From Jimgerdemannia flammicorona (lineage: Eukaryota > Mucoromycota > Endogonomycetes > Endogonales > Endogonaceae): a stretch of DNA of 11,775 bases. The position numbers and the translations under genes were made by a program. Positions 1 through 9,504 of this stretch are shown one piece after another. Under the pieces are notes generated by a model. The model did no database searches, was not told the origin of the DNA, and worked only from the letters and a program-made list of their open reading frames with translations. The number at the start of each line of letters is the position of its first letter. Positions within the stretch are counted from its first letter, which is position 1. The stretch spans positions 1 through 11,775 of the forward strand of contig RBNI01006067.1 in assembly GCA_003990745.1 (NCBI GenBank), read 5' to 3'.

Positions 1-382
1 CTTCTTGCAGAAAGACCACCTTGTCTAACACTATCCCCACTCTCCCACCACTCTGCTCACAGATCCTCACCACCAAACCACGACGTCAGCCCCTCTGAGG
101 ACCCCAACCCACCCACCACCCAGTCAGCAGATCTCCCAATAGCCCTTCCCATATTAACACCTTCTCTTCCAGCCCCAACTGCTGGCCCTCCTCGAACACA
201 AAAAGCCAATGACCTGCCAGCCCTACCCATATTGCCAATACCCACCCAACAGTGAGCCAACTATTATCCACCCCCCCTATGAGCCGAGATCTCAAGCCCT
301 CCCATTGACCTCCCTCTCCCATCAGCCTATGCCCCACACTCAGTCAATCCCCTATCTCAGCCCAAAAGTCCCCCAAAACCTC

Positions 383-454
383 ACTCTCTCCCAGCCAATG
401 TTCTGGCATCTGTACATGACCCCCAGCTCTCTCAACATCATAACACTCCTCACA
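383..454 (-). other. C-terminal zinc finger of LINE A ORF2 (last Cys replaced)
   Basis: The segment reads C-x2-C-x14-H-x4-S at codons 1057, 1060, 1075 and 1080. The relic copy at 8941-9012 has Cys at the last position, giving C-x2-C-x14-H-x4-C, the pattern of the zinc-binding domain that follows the RT in many LINEs. In LINE A the fourth ligand is therefore Ser. Flanking blocks (FPPKFWVVWW upstream, PEH within) are shared by both copies. Confidence 0.7.
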
Positions 455-1394
455 GTCAAATTGTCCACCATCCACCAAATGCTCCGTATGGAAATTCAGC
501 ATGACATTCCTCCACAATATTCACCACCATACCACCCAGAACTTGGGGGGAAACCACCTTCGTACCTCCGCACTCCAAGACCAGATACCGGCCCAGTCCC
601 ACTCCTCGCCGATCCCTGCCGTCTGCCAGCCACTTGGCCAAAGATCCTGGCCAGGTCTCTGCTGACACACTATTCCCTCCCCAATATCAAATGTAGCAAG
701 GGGGGTACCCCCCAGGAGCAATCTATCCCAGCACCACATATTAGGCCCCAATACTGCCTCCCCCTCATTGCCACGCCAGTGCAGGCCAATTCGGTGTGCT
801 CCCTCAGCTACGCCCCACCAAAAGCCTTTGAACCGCAGCTGCTGAACTCCATCCAGTTCCACCAAAGAGAGCAGGTCTCCAGAGGACCCCCAAGGGGACG
901 TTCACATCTCCCACACCTTCTGTAGCAGAGGAACCCAACCTCCGCCCTGTAATTCCACAGCTCTCCTCAACCACCAGGCTCACAAGCAGTGCAGCCTCTT
1001 AGGAAAGTCCACCAGTCCAAGGCCCCCCCTGACCACCGGTCTCGCAAGAGTGTCCCAACCAACCTGAGACCTCCTCCCTGCCCAGATCCAATCCCTAGCC
1101 ACCTTCATCAGCTTCTTCACTACCCATGCTGGGAAATCGAGGTGATAAGCTACATACCACAGCTTGGGGAACCAATATACATTCAGAATTGACACCCGCC
1201 CGGCTAAAGAGATATGGCGGCCTCCCTACCCTCGAAAGGCCTCCCCCCAAATGTTCACCCTGCTCTCCCACCACACTCATGGCAAGACAGAACCATATAT
1301 AGAGAGGAAGATGCCCAGATACTGCACCACCTCTCCCATAGGGACAATTGTTCCAATGACATCCCCTCCCACTAGTCCATTCCCTAGCACTATT

Positions 1395-2070
1395 GTCTCA
1401 CACTTGTGCCAGTTGAGCTTTGCCCCTGAGTGTGCCTCATACCATTCCACAGTCTCCTGAAGCGCCCCTACATCTGCCACAGACCCAAGTCCAACCACCA
1501 TATCATCAGCAAACGCCCCCACCTTCCACCCTATACCATATATAGAGAGCCCCACCACCTTCCGGCAAATCCTATCCATCAATAGCTCCAGTGAAAGGGC
1601 ATACAGAATAGGGGTCAGAGGGTCCCCCTGAGGAACCCCTCTTCCCAAGGAGAATGCCCTCCCACAGTGACCATTACATGTCAGAGCTGCCCTACTGCTC
1701 TCCAACAGACTTAACATAGAGGCCCTAAACCTCGGGGGAATCCCAATTTGGTCCAATACCTTGCCTAGCCACACCCGCTATACCCAGTCATAGGCCTTCT
1801 CCTGATCCAAAAAGACCAGCCTTCCATCCAGGCCACAGGCCCAGGCCCCTTCAATGACACCATGAACCCATGCAGTCCCATCTCTAATAAGTCTGCCCCC
1901 AACAAAGCCCCACTGCTCCTCCCCCAGCACCTGTTGGGCAACCTTCTGCAGTCTAGCGACAATCACCTTAGTCACCATCTTCCTGTCCATGTCCAAAAGC
2001 ATGATCGGCCTCCAGTTCTTCCAGTCTTCCCTCCTCCCCTTATCTTTGTACAATAGGGCCACCAGCCCGA
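1395..2070 (-). other. Reverse transcriptase domain of LINE A ORF2
   Basis: Conserved RT blocks are visible in order: NWRPIMLLD (codons ~536-544), LDQEKAYD with the first catalytic Asp at codon 606, GVPQGDPL at codons 662-669, FADD at codons 704-707 (catalytic Asp pair), and SGAKLNWHK at codons 732-740. The catalytic triad is intact. A TAG at 1778-1780 (codon 615) falls between the first and second blocks. GVPQGDPLTP with LDxEKAYD and FADD is typical of LINE reverse transcriptases and unlike LTR-element or group II intron enzymes. Confidence 0.93.
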
Positions 2071-2939
2071 GATCCTGCTCTCCAACCCACTCACCACTCT
2101 GAAGGACATGGTCACAGAGAGCAGTCATCTCACCCAAAACTCCGGGGACCTTTACCATCTTCTTCCAGAAGTCCTATGGCAATCCATCCTCTCCTGGTGC
2201 TGTCCCAAGTTTAGTTGCCGCCAAGACACTCTGGATCTCTTCTCCCTGCACTGGTAAGATCAAGTCACCCAGTCCAGCCGTATTGGGTGGCCTCCACTCG
2301 TCGAGCGTGTCCACAATCTCCACCTCATCAGTACCCCCTTCTTCCTCACTCCACAAGCCCTGCCATCTCTCCTTCAATACCCCTAAGATTTGTTGCATAC
2401 CATGTACTATGTCCCCATCAGCATCCAGGACCCCATCTTACCAATGTCACACTCTTCTAGCCTTGAGGAGTCTTGATAAGTACCTAGACGGCCGCTCACC
2501 CTCCTCAAGTCCCTGCCACCATAGCCTAGCAGCCATACCCTGCATATGAGTCTCCTCCTCTTCCCTCAACACCCATTGTAACTCCACTATCTCCAGTTTC
2601 ACCCTCTCGATCCTCCAATCCTCCACTCCTTCAACAGTGAGCAGATCTGCCCAATCTGTTTGGAGTCTTCTCAACCTACTGGTAGTACACCTCGTGCACC
2701 TCCTCCGCTGCCTCCCAGCCTCTCTACCAGCCCCTCTCCAATAAACCCTCGCAGCCTCTTTCAATCTCATCCAGCAGACAGCCACTGATAGACCCTCGCG
2801 CCCCAAGTTAAAAACCTTTGCCTGAATGTCCTCCTCCCACAATTCCCACAACCCCTTCTCAGCCAGCAGGGAGGAGTTAAGGCACCAATATCTGGGTCCA
2901 TCTCCACTCCCCCCAAACTGCCCCTGTCCCAACAGACCC

Positions 2940-3610
2940 CAATGATCAGACCATGGGCACTACTCCACTTCCAGTGCCCCCCAAACATCTGCCCCCCAGC
3001 ACTCCGCCATCAGAATCCAGTCGATCCTTGTGCCCAAGCCATTCACCCAATGTATGTAGACCCTAGTATCACCCCACCTCATTCTGCCCATGTCCCCCAA
3101 GGAGCTCAACATCTCCACCTCCTCCCAAGCATCCAGACCTCCACTTCTACCCCCAGTACCTCTCCCTCCATCAGTCCTATCTAGATGCTGATCCTGAACC
3201 ATATTAAAGTCCCCACTGAGCACATCAACCCCTTCCTCCAAGAGAATACCCTCCTCCAGCAGCCCCCCAATCCATGCAATCCTCTCACCCCTAGTTGCAG
3301 GGCAGTAACAAGAGCCCACCTTCACCAATTCCCACCCTGGTCGACGCCAATCACCCCAGACCAATCAATCACCCCAGCTCCTGATTCCCCCCAAGTCACC
3401 TCTACCCTTCCTCACCAAAATCGCTACCTTTCCAAACCAAGTAGTAGCCCCTCCCCATTCCCTAGTCCACTCTACTTGATCATCCTCATCCTCACATCAA
3501 ACATCCTGTAGTAAAAAGAGATCAGCCTCCAATCCCTTGAGCCAAGTAAAAATGTTCTTATGCTGCCCAGGGCCCCTTAACCTATTCACATTCAAGGAGA
3601 AAATGTTGGT
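2940..3610 (-). other. APE-type endonuclease domain of LINE A ORF2
   Basis: The AP-endonuclease-like motifs appear in order: SLNVNRLRG near the start, LLQDV at codons ~37-41, GDFN at codons 137-140 (about 3203-3214), RIDWIL at codons 199-204, and SDHWGL beginning at codon 225, just after the stop at 2960-2962. These match the metal-binding and catalytic motifs of the family. One oddity: the usual Gln-Glu of the second motif reads Gln-Asp (codon GAT), so the metal-binding glutamate is changed. Three stops (3497-3499, 3365-3367, 2960-2962) lie inside or at the edge of the domain. Confidence 0.9.
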
Positions 3611-3653
3611 TGTACTGTTCATAAGGAATAATGTTATATCCTGGCCTCATCCT

Positions 3654-5681
3654 CTACAAGTCTGCATTCTGCTCCTCCTGCAGTACGTCCAAGTCATGTT
3701 CAGCTGCCAGTTCCCTCTCCCCTGCCTCCTGTGCTGCCAAAGCTCCCAGAAGTTCGACTATAGCCCCATCTTCGCACTCCTCAAATTCCTCACGATACTC
3801 CTGGCAGGCCTTCTGCCAGAGCTGCAACCCATGATGTTCCACCCAGCAGTATACTGCCCATTCACCAGCAACCATCCCCAGCTCTACCTTCCTCACCTCA
3901 TCAACCTCATACCCCTCCTCCTCTAAGAAGATACCCAGAATCTCCACCTTCAGTGCCTCCACCATTCCATCACCATGTAGAATCCTTGCCCAATGCTCCT
4001 CTAGCATTGCCCACAGGTCCACTTCTCCCAAGGCATCTGCAGCGAGGTTGTCCATCACCTTGCGCATCCACAACAAGTTCCCCACCTCCTTCCCTCCTGG
4101 AGTCCCTGGCCGCCCTGCATCCAGCATCGTAGTGTCAGCTCCTATACTGGCAGCCTCATCCCACTCCTCCTCAGGGACATCCACCAGCTCGTCCTCACCA
4201 ACTGCCACCACCTGACCCCCTTGCCCTACATCAGGGACCCCAAAGTGCACCTGCTGGGCCCCCTGCATCCGTGTATCCTCTGCCGGCCCTCTTTTCCCAA
4301 TGGGGCCCCTCCTGATAAGTGGGGGAGGGGTGGCATCCAACTCTGGCTCCCACACTTCAAAGGTACCATCAGTAAATGGGTTCTTATCCAGCATCCCTCC
4401 AGTCCCTGCCTCCTTCACCCCCTCCACCTCCCCTCCATTACTAGTCCAATCACTGGCCTTAGCACCCTCAGACTTCTCTGTGCTGACTGACTTCTTCATC
4501 CCCCCTCCAGACATACCTGCCAACAGCTCTCTCTGCCTCTTGCATCCCTGGGCCTGCTCCCACTGCTTCCTATCCATACAGATCTGCTTCCCTCCCACAA
4601 TCTCTAGATGTGTCGACTCCTCATACAGTTTCCAGGCTGCCGCCCTCCTCTCCACAGCACCACTCAGCTCCTCCAGTGCCTCCAATAAGTCCTCCTCCTC
4701 TACTTCACTCCCTTTCACCCTCGACACCTTACAGACCACAGCCCCCCACATCAGCACCGAGGGCCAGTCACTCGTCTTCCCTGTGGCCTCCTTTCCTGCC
4801 AGCCTAATCCTGATATCAACGTCACTGGTCCTGATTGTCATTCCCTCCCACACCTGAAATCTGACATCTACCACATCACCATACTCAATCATCACCTCCT
4901 CCACCCTCTTTCTAGTCTCCTCCTTAGTTACTGTTGGCACCCCCTTCACCAGAAGCTGCACCACCCTGGGGTCCCATCATAAGCACCGCACCATGAGGAC
5001 CACCACCTCCCCAACCATGACTCCATTCTTCAGTGTCTCATCCAGTGGACCGGCCTCTTCAAAGCCCACCTTGACCCCCTCCAGCCCCTTCAAGAACTTC
5101 ACTGAAGCCACCCCAGCCACCTGCTTCAAGACAAGCCCCAGAACCATCCTTGCCATCACCGCCAAGCCCCAGAAGCACAAGGTCACTGCGAACTCCGAAA
5201 TCAACTTCTTGAGTAACGGGGCCACTGCCAGCCCCGTAACACTGTCCGCCAGGTCCCCCTTCCGCATCGGGAACCCCTGCCCCCCCTGGCCATCAGCCAT
5301 CACATTTCTTTTTTTTTCCTGATTCGCCTTCACGCCGCCATCAGCCGTCCCGCCCCCAGCCATAATACCTCCAGACCCTACGCTCACACCCCCAGCCAGA
5401 GATCCTCCCCCCCTCCCAGGGCTCACCTTGCCCTTCCCCACCGCAACACCAGCCCGGCTTCCAGTCAGCCATCCACTCCCCTTCACCTTGTCAGCAAAAC
5501 TCATGTGGCCAGTCCCTCCTCTCTTTCCACCTGATACTGGCCCTCCTCCAGCACTCTCACCACTCATCGACCCTCCAAAGGCCCCCATCTCCAGGCCATA
5601 ACCCTTCCCAACCTGCTGCCAGCCAAAGGCCCCAGGTCCACCAGACCTAGCATGCCCGTCAGAACTCTTGCTCGAAGACAT
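3654..5681 (-). pseudogene. LINE A ORF1 protein, one in-frame stop
   Basis: ORF1 runs 675 codons from ATG at 5681 to TAG at 3654-3656. A single TGA at 4977-4979 (codon 235) splits it; the two halves share one frame, so this is a point mutation and not two genes. Residues 1 to ~110 are rich in Gly, Ser and basic residues and contain the blocks FGWQQVG and FADKVK, which recur in the second LINE at 11520. Just after the stop, about residues 239-295, a segment beginning VVQLLVKGVP with the later pattern YGDVVDVRF resembles the RRM-like RNA-binding fold of other LINE ORF1 proteins; this is an inference from pattern. The C-terminal half is acidic. I see no CCHC zinc knuckle. The expected role is binding element RNA to form the retrotransposition particle. 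The start is supported by the matching ATG position after a 79-80-nt leader in all three 5' ends of this window. Confidence 0.85.
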
Positions 5682-5761
5682 GTTTATAATACCTTTCCTC
5701 CGCTTTGTGTCGAAAAACTATTGTTTGAAGCTTGTGTAACGTGAATAGTACCAGAGAAAAG
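5682..5761 (-). promoter_or_regulatory. LINE A 5' UTR, probable internal promoter
   Basis: Eighty bases precede the ORF1 ATG. The leader begins with a CTTTTCTCTGG-like end and contains ACACAAG. The same layout recurs in the duplicate at 5808-5886 (79 nt) and in the right-hand LINE at 11441-11519 (79 nt, starting CTTTCGCCGG). Conserved length and sequence at three 5' ends supports this as the true element terminus. An internal promoter here is expected for LINEs but is inferred, not shown. Confidence 0.65.
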
Positions 5762-5886
5762 AGTCACCCAACCCAGCATACCCATCAGAACTCTTGCTCA
5801 AAGACATTTTGTTAGTACCTTTTCTCTGAATTGAGTCGAAAAATATTGCCTGAAGTTTTGTATAATGTGAATTATACCAGAGAAAG
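5762..5886 (-). repeat. Second, older copy of the LINE 5' end (5' UTR plus ~15 ORF1 codons)
   Basis: Positions 5775-5886 repeat 5649-5761 with a 126-bp offset. The copy has its own ATG (5807) after a 79-nt leader and about 15 codons matching the start of LINE A ORF1, then passes straight into the LINE A 5' end. Differences from LINE A are largely C-to-T and G-to-A, such as CGAAGACAT versus CAAAGACAT and AACG versus AATG, so it looks older. Its ATG opens a reading frame of about 29 codons that runs into the LINE A leader and stops. The simplest reading is a 3'-interrupted sister element whose remainder lies beyond the left edge; a tandem 5' monomer is the alternative. Confidence 0.85.
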
Positions 5887-5887
5887 G

Positions 5888-6949
5888 TCAAATGTCTCTT
5901 GTATGGATCTCTCTCATGTATAGAGTGTGGGAGGTCTGGTTTTTCCCCTGTGGTGCACCTGTGGATCTACTATCTCTGGTGGCTTTGGAGGAGAGTCAGA
6001 AAATATACTATAGAAGATTCTGGTATAGAGTGATTGATGGGGCTCACCATATTGGTCTCCAATAGTAGGGTGATGAGAGGGAGGAGGAATGGAGACCCCA
6101 GATATAGAGGTGGGACTGCCTTCTGTTGGGCAGGGCACTAGTGAATGATTTCTGATTAGAGAATGGTATGGAGAACCTTCAGGAGCATGAGAGGGGTCTG
6201 TGGCCTGAGGTGTGGCAGGGGGTGGAGATTGGTAAAGAGTGGGACTAGAATGGTATTTAGTTATGGAGCAAGCAGACAGTAAGATAGATTCCTCCCAGAT
6301 TCTGAGTGAATGGTAGAGACTTCTATGGTATAATGTAATATTGACCTACTGGTCAGGTTACTTAGTAGAAGGAGATACCCAGGAGCATAAGGAGTGTCTG
6401 AATGTTAGACAGAAGTGAGAAGTGGTACAGACTCCTAAATATTGGCTAGAGGAGTATAAGATGTTGAGTGACTTTTAGAGGGTAATTGAGGTATAGCTAG
6501 GGGTATGTCCACCAGAGTTGGTAGTGAGAGAGAGGTGGGGTGACCTCCAGGGGAGACTGGTGGGGGAGTTGAGAGTTGAGTGGTTGACATTAAGATGGGT
6601 GCTAGTAATTTAGGTTGAGCTTATGAGACATTGGTTATATATATTTGAAGATGACCAATGGCTGCCATTGGGGGTACAGGTTGCTAGATAGGAGTGACTG
6701 ATGACAGACCTGTTGAATTGATAATAGAGATGGTAGAGTACTAGGAGTAGGTATTAGAGACAACTGGTAGAGATAATCTATAGGAAGAGTGGGTGGAAGA
6801 TTGGGGTGACTAGGGGGTTGGTAGCATTTTGGGGGAATGGTGAGAAGAAGAGAGAGCTTCTGGGTAGGATTGAGTGAGAGGATTATTTGTATTAAGTATA
6901 TTATAGTCAGTTTGATAACAAAGTAGAAGTCCTTATAACTATAAAAAAA
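5888..6949 (+). mobile_element. LINE relic R1: 3' end of ORF2 plus tail
   Basis: Aligned to the reverse complement of LINE A, position 5925 pairs with 916 (both read GTGTGGGAG), and the match continues to the 3' end of the family. The shared block TAGAAGTCC lies at 6924-6932, followed by a short A-rich tail (seven A at 6943-6949). Translated homology includes a match to the LINE A block GVAEGAHRIGL, read here as RVIDGAHHIGL. It is riddled with stops and has almost no CpG. It begins within 1-2 bp of the 5' end of the duplicated LINE start at 5886, so it may be interrupted there and not genuinely 5'-truncated. No target duplication was found. Confidence 0.85.
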
Positions 6950-7000
6950 CCCCCTCTTATAACTTGGTAGTAGTGGTTTACTATCCAATTCTACTTCAAG

Positions 7001-8494
7001 ATGCTTTCTCACTCAGCTACAACTCTTAATAGAAATTCCTATAGTTAGTATAAAGCCCAACTGCTGAACTGGAATTTATTCTGAACCATCGGACAATCTA
7101 GAGTAAATTGAATCTAATATATAAAGACAATTAGACCTCTATGTCTGCAATAAGTGGGGTAAGTATTACAAGTACTGCAATTAAATCAGCAGATAGGTGA
7201 AATTCTATCCAATGAACTTCTTGCTCTATATCCCATAAGTCAAAATGTAGAAGGTCTTATAGAAGTCTTCTTTAATCTTTTCAATAAGAGTTTTATAAGC
7301 CCTATAAACCTGAGTAACCTAGGACAACTAGCTATTGTCTTTCTAGTCTTAGTTTTTTATAAAGTATAAGCCTCTATAGTAAAGTGGCTCAACTCTACTG
7401 ACTGTTATTATACTATGACCAAGACTGCCCTATACTACTATTTCCAGAATTATGAGGTCTGCTATATTCTTAAGGAAGAAGCAAGAGAAACCCTTGATCA
7501 ACAATCAGATTCTGAGCTAGAAGCAGACCTAGCTAGAACCCTATCTAAACCCAAATCTGAACCAGAACCACCTTATAATTTAAGCTCATCTAAAATCCAG
7601 TATATAATAGATACTATTTACTTTGATGCTAAACAAACTCAGCTACATGAAGACCAAACTAAAGAAGAGGAGAAGTATTGTAAGTACACAACTGCTAAGC
7701 CACCAAAATTATACCTCACCCTTAGAACAAATTCAGAAATCACATGAAAGATCACAAAGAAGAGTTAAACTAAAGTTACTAATTATAAAGCTAAGTCAAA
7801 TCAAAGTCACAATATACAAGATTTATATAAATGAAATCTTTTCAATCAGGACTAAAAGCATATTTACCAAACTTATAGATATAACAAAATGGAGAATCAT
7901 AATAAAATAGACAAACAACCACAACTCTCAAATATATATTCAGAAATAACTACTGAAATCTATAACTATATCTATGCTACTTTTTGGAATGCCATTGTCA
8001 ACTGAGCCACAGCTCTCCTATCTCTCATAAATATCCATTGTCTAGTACTACTCTAATTCATGAAAGCCTGATGAAATGCCTGGAACATAATTAGTGAAGC
8101 CCACTAAATTAGACAAATCTTAAGCTACTATTAGATCAGATGTCTCCTAAAAGATATAGTTAGCTACTACTATGATATAAATATTTCCAAAATGTCTCAA
8201 TATCAGAAACTTATTACTCACAATCACTGAGAATTCTTTTATAAGTATAGTACCTTTATTTCTCACCTCTAAGTTACTATCACTGAAATAGTTACCACTC
8301 TGAGCTATGGCCAAATTGATGATATGGTATAAGAACTCAACTACAAGTATATTAAGTATACCTAAACCACAAACAGATCCTTCCTGTACCCTGATGACCA
8401 CATCCTGCAAATGCTCCAAGATGGATATACTATAAAGGATGTCAATAATATAATCTAGTTTAGCAATGATAAAGCAGAAGACAATAATCCCTCT
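7001..8494 (+). pseudogene. Unrecognised long ORF, 5' part, heavily mutated, interrupted by LINE R2
   Basis: From ATG 7001 (MLSHSATTLN) one frame runs 498 codons to the LINE insertion at 8494 with many stops but no frameshift I could detect. Stops sit where Gln, Arg or Trp would fit, as CpA-to-TpA mutation predicts. The longest open stretch starts inside at 7415 (about 110 codons) and holds a Glu/Ser/Pro-rich segment around 7490-7575. Hydrophobic, Leu/Ile/Phe-rich stretches occur near 7250-7350. I do not recognise a domain: no RT, integrase, protease or transposase motif is evident. It could be an ORF of a transposon of unknown family or a host gene decayed after duplication. The plus strand is A/C-rich and CpG is nearly absent; one CpG was noticed, at about 7089. 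Confidence 0.6.
8481..8494 (+). repeat. Target-site duplication, left copy
   Basis: The 14-bp sequence ACAATAATCCCTCT recurs exactly at 9523-9536, immediately after the poly(A) of LINE R2. Removing the insert plus one copy restores the reading frame of the interrupted ORF across the site, at least locally. Confidence 0.93.
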
Positions 8495-8940
8495 TATCCC
8501 CTTATAGAGTGACTGGTGACTTGCTTGTAATGATGGCCATGGATGGGAGTAAGAGGATGTATTACAAAGGCTTTTAGTGGAGAGTAGTAGATAGTGTAAG
8601 GAGAATTAGACTTTAGTAGAGAGGTGATGAGAGGTAGGAGGACTGGGGACCATAAATGTAGAGATAAGACTGGTTACTATTGGGAGATATATTGGTGGAA
8701 GATGTTTAGCTTGGTGATGGAATGGAATATATACAGGGGCTTCAGAGAGATGTGTGGCCTGAAGCATGGCAAAGGGTGGGAATTGGTGGAGAGTAGAACT
8801 GGAATAGTGTTTGGCCTTGGAGCAAGCAGGTGATGCAGTGGCTTCCCCCCAAGTTCTGGGTGGTATGGTGGAGGTTCCTAAGGCGAAATGTGATACTGAA
8901 TTATCAGTCAGAGCACTTGGTGGCAGATGGCATGTTTGAG

Positions 8941-9012
8941 TGTGAGGAATGCTTAGACATTGGCCAGGAGAGGGGAGTGGTACAAATACCTGAACATTGT
9001 CCAGGAGAGTGT
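8941..9012 (+). other. Zinc finger remnant (CCHC) in LINE R2 ORF2
   Basis: TGT at 8941, TGC at 8950, CAT at 8995 and TGT at 9010 encode C-x2-C-x14-H-x4-C in the ORF2 frame, the LINE C-terminal zinc finger with all four ligands kept. It lies in the longest open stretch of this relic (8830-9033). Confidence 0.75.
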
Positions 9013-9479
9013 GATATTTTGGGAGAGTTTTGACACAGTATTATGAGCAGACTGGGATTGCAGCCCCTGGTGGAGGGGGAGAGTGAGAGATGGGGGGACC
9101 TCTGGTGAAGTCTAGTGGGTGGGGTTGGGGATGAATGGCTGACTTTGGGATGGGCCCTGGCAATTAGGGTAGGGATGGCCAGTCATTGGCTTCATGTCTT
9201 TGAGGAGGGCCAGTATGTTGAGATTGGGGCTAGGGTAGCATATTGGGAATAGTTGATACTCAACATTGTGAATGGTTGGTGGAGAGAGTGGGGACCAGGT
9301 GGGGGGGGCCATTGGAATCTGGTAAATTATATTTGCAAGAAGAGTGGAGGAAGGGTTCAAATGGTTGGTGGCTAGGTTGTTCTTTGGTAGAGAGAGTTGG
9401 AGAGGAGGGAGAGAAATCTGAGAGACATTGGCTGAGGGGCTGTAGGTATATATGTATCATTATTTTTAGATTGAGTGGT

Positions 9480-9485
9480 AATAAA
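9480..9485 (+). terminator. AATAAA polyadenylation signal of the LINE family
   Basis: AATAAA lies 19 nt before the first A of the poly(A) tract at 9505, the usual spacing for 3' end formation. The equivalent place in relic R1 (about 6915-6922) is degraded. Confidence 0.7.
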
Positions 9486-9504
9486 TAGAAGTCCAAGTAA
9501 CTTT

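Larger units (their letters stand above)
1..3622 (-). pseudogene. LINE A ORF2: APE endonuclease and reverse transcriptase, 13 in-frame stops, 3' end cut by window
   Basis: ORF2 starts at ATG 3622, 31 nt after ORF1 stops, and stays in one frame for 1207 codons to position 1. It would nick target DNA and copy the element RNA at the nick. Domains in order: APE endonuclease (codons ~5-230), a linker, reverse transcriptase (~519-742), a thumb/connector region with the block GGLGLVDFPK before codon 881, and a Cys/His finger at codons 1057-1080. In-frame stops are at codons 42, 86, 221, 392, 395, 483, 615, 782, 881, 907, 1034, 1093 and 1179: nine TGA, three TAG and one TAA. No frameshift is apparent. 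The natural stop is probably off-window, because homology with the relic at 8495-9522 continues past codon 1179 to the edge. Long open frames on the opposite strand here are shadows of this G-rich coding strand. Confidence 0.92.
1..5761 (-). mobile_element. LINE A: nearly full-length non-LTR retrotransposon, L1/Tx1-like, decayed
   Basis: Read on the minus strand, the element has an 80-nt 5' UTR (5682-5761), ORF1 (5681-3654), a 31-nt spacer and ORF2 (from 3622 to the window edge). The gene order, the APE-type endonuclease at the ORF2 N-terminus and the reverse transcriptase in its middle are diagnostic of an APE-class LINE. The 3' end is missing: alignment with the poly(A)-ended relic at 8495-9522 places the tail about 120 bp left of position 1, so the element would be about 5.9 kb. 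Both ORFs keep their frame throughout but carry 14 stops in total, so it cannot make its proteins as it stands. The L1/Tx1-like label rests on the motif style (GDFN, GVPQGDPL, FADD, a C-terminal zinc finger) and is an inference; a fungal clade name would need a phylogeny. Confidence 0.93.

Noticed and set aside
209..925. 238-codon open frame on the plus strand, Pro/Ser rich
   Set aside because: It lies antisense to LINE A ORF2, whose frame has recognisable domains and homology to R1 and R2. A G-rich coding strand gives a stop-poor, Pro-rich antisense frame.
1..3622. Alternative genetic code or stop readthrough to explain TGA-rich ORF2
   Set aside because: TAG and TAA also occur, some TGA align with Trp and others with different residues in the relics, and ORF1 has only one stop. 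Mutation is simpler.
4300..4857. 185-codon plus-strand frame, Ser/Pro rich
   Set aside because: Antisense shadow of LINE A ORF1; low-complexity composition and no homology pattern.
3654..4964. Separate gene starting at 4964 on the minus strand
   Set aside because: Same frame as the upstream 234-codon stretch and separated by one TGA only; it is the second half of ORF1, with a GTG at its apparent start.
5888..6949. 5' inversion (twin priming) of LINE A with R1 as the forward part
   Set aside because: The two parts would have to be complementary sections of one RNA, but both contain the ORF2 3' region, and R1 is far more mutated.
6635..7012. 125-codon minus-strand frame
   Set aside because: Crosses the 3' boundary of relic R1 into unrelated sequence, and its R1 part is antisense to the ORF2 remnant.
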